From Salinicola acroporae (GTDB taxonomy: Bacteria > Pseudomonadota > Gammaproteobacteria > Pseudomonadales > Halomonadaceae): a DNA stretch of 64,000 bases. The position numbers and the translations under genes were made by a program. The DNA is taken from assembly GCF_003206615.1 (NCBI RefSeq), contig NZ_PZJW01000006.1, positions 248,001 through 312,000 on the forward strand, in the 5' to 3' direction. The notes under the pieces are model-generated. The model did no database searches. It saw nothing but the letters and a program-made list of their open reading frames with translations, and was not told the origin of the DNA. The number at the start of each line of letters is the position of its first letter. Position 1 is the stretch's first letter. Shown in pieces: positions 63,725-64,000 of this stretch.

Positions 63725-63887
63725 ATCATCGTGCGCCTGAGCCTAATCCGTTAGTCGCATTATCCGGGCTCGACATGGACGATGCCTTAGCGAAGCGTTG
63801 TTCTTTTGTAAGGGGGATGGCGCATTGGGTAAGTCCCCTGAAAGGCGCCGAACGACGGGCCGAGGAAGGCCGGTTCGAGGGCATGGA

Positions 63888-64000
63888 TCAGAGCCCGAGT
63901 AGATGGACCAGCGGAGGCAGCAGGAACGCGGTGGTCAATCCGGACACCCCCATCGCCAGGCCGGAGAACGCGCCGGCAACCGCACCCACCGAGGCAAAGC
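63888..64000 (-). CDS. LrgB-family membrane protein, C-terminal part only
   Basis: The minus-strand frame entering from the right edge reads FASVGAVAGAFSGLAMGVSG then a hydrophobic tail ending HLLGL and TGA at 63888-63890. The ...GAFSGLA...GLTTAFLLPPL pattern is that of LrgB/CidB/YohK C-termini (antiholin-like or glycolate-type transport). Too short to be certain. Confidence 0.55.
   Translation of the reverse strand, partial: FASVGAVAGAFSGLAMGVSGLTTAFLLPPLVHLLGL

Overview
The window (GC-rich, dense, ATGA/TGATG-coupled operons) looks like the chromosome of a Gram-negative gammaproteobacterium. The gene mix (Wza-Wzb-Wzc and Gfc/Yjb exopolysaccharide genes, an orphan TctC binding protein, xanthine dehydrogenase with molybdate uptake, LrgB) is what I would expect from a Halomonadaceae-type organism such as Halomonas or Salinicola. 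That assignment is inferred from family resemblance, not measured. No rRNA, tRNA, CRISPR array, insertion sequence or integrase was recognised.

Region 1 (1-12587, + strand) is an extracellular or surface polysaccharide locus, cut off on its left. It holds a partial Wzy/ligase-type protein, two GT4 glycosyltransferases (one visibly AT-rich), a MurJ/MviN-type flippase, two more glycosyltransferases, an undecaprenyl-phosphate sugar-1-phosphate transferase, a clear intrinsic terminator, a second O-antigen ligase/polymerase family protein, UDP-glucose dehydrogenase, and the bifunctional GDP-mannose enzyme AlgA/ManC. The precursors suggest a polymer containing glucose, mannose and glucuronate.

Region 2 (12588-31184) is metabolic and transport. 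It has an MscS channel and a TctC/LysR/CaiB/HMG-CoA-lyase group for an unidentified organic acid. A purine catabolic operon, xdhA-xdhB-xdhC-guaD, faces a RutR-like TetR regulator across a perfect palindromic operator. The molybdate system modABC with a short ModE and a recognisable ModE operator supplies the xanthine dehydrogenase cofactor metal. A PepSY membrane protein and a DUF2946-like protein follow.

Region 3 (31296-39600) is sensory and repair: an OmpR-type regulator divergent from a hybrid histidine kinase with HPt, a REC-EAL c-di-GMP phosphodiesterase, a chemoreceptor, then Ada-AlkA and Ogt for alkylation repair.

Region 4 (39775-63724) is a second, separate exopolysaccharide locus and the most interesting part. 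A gfcABCD/yjbEFGH operon (minus) diverges from wza-wzb-wzc-wzx-wzy-GT-(KpsS/LipB-like)-kdsA-kdsC-kdsD-wcaJ-like-two acyltransferases (plus). The 942-base intergenic region holds a good sigma-54 promoter candidate and, downstream, a JUMPstart/ops element with an exact RfaH-recruitment core just before wza. The three Kdo-pathway genes next to a KpsS/LipB-like protein point to a Kdo-containing polymer made by a Wzx/Wzy pathway. The locus ends with a phage-tailspike-like beta-helix protein, a candidate depolymerase or lyase. The window closes inside an lrgB-like gene (minus).
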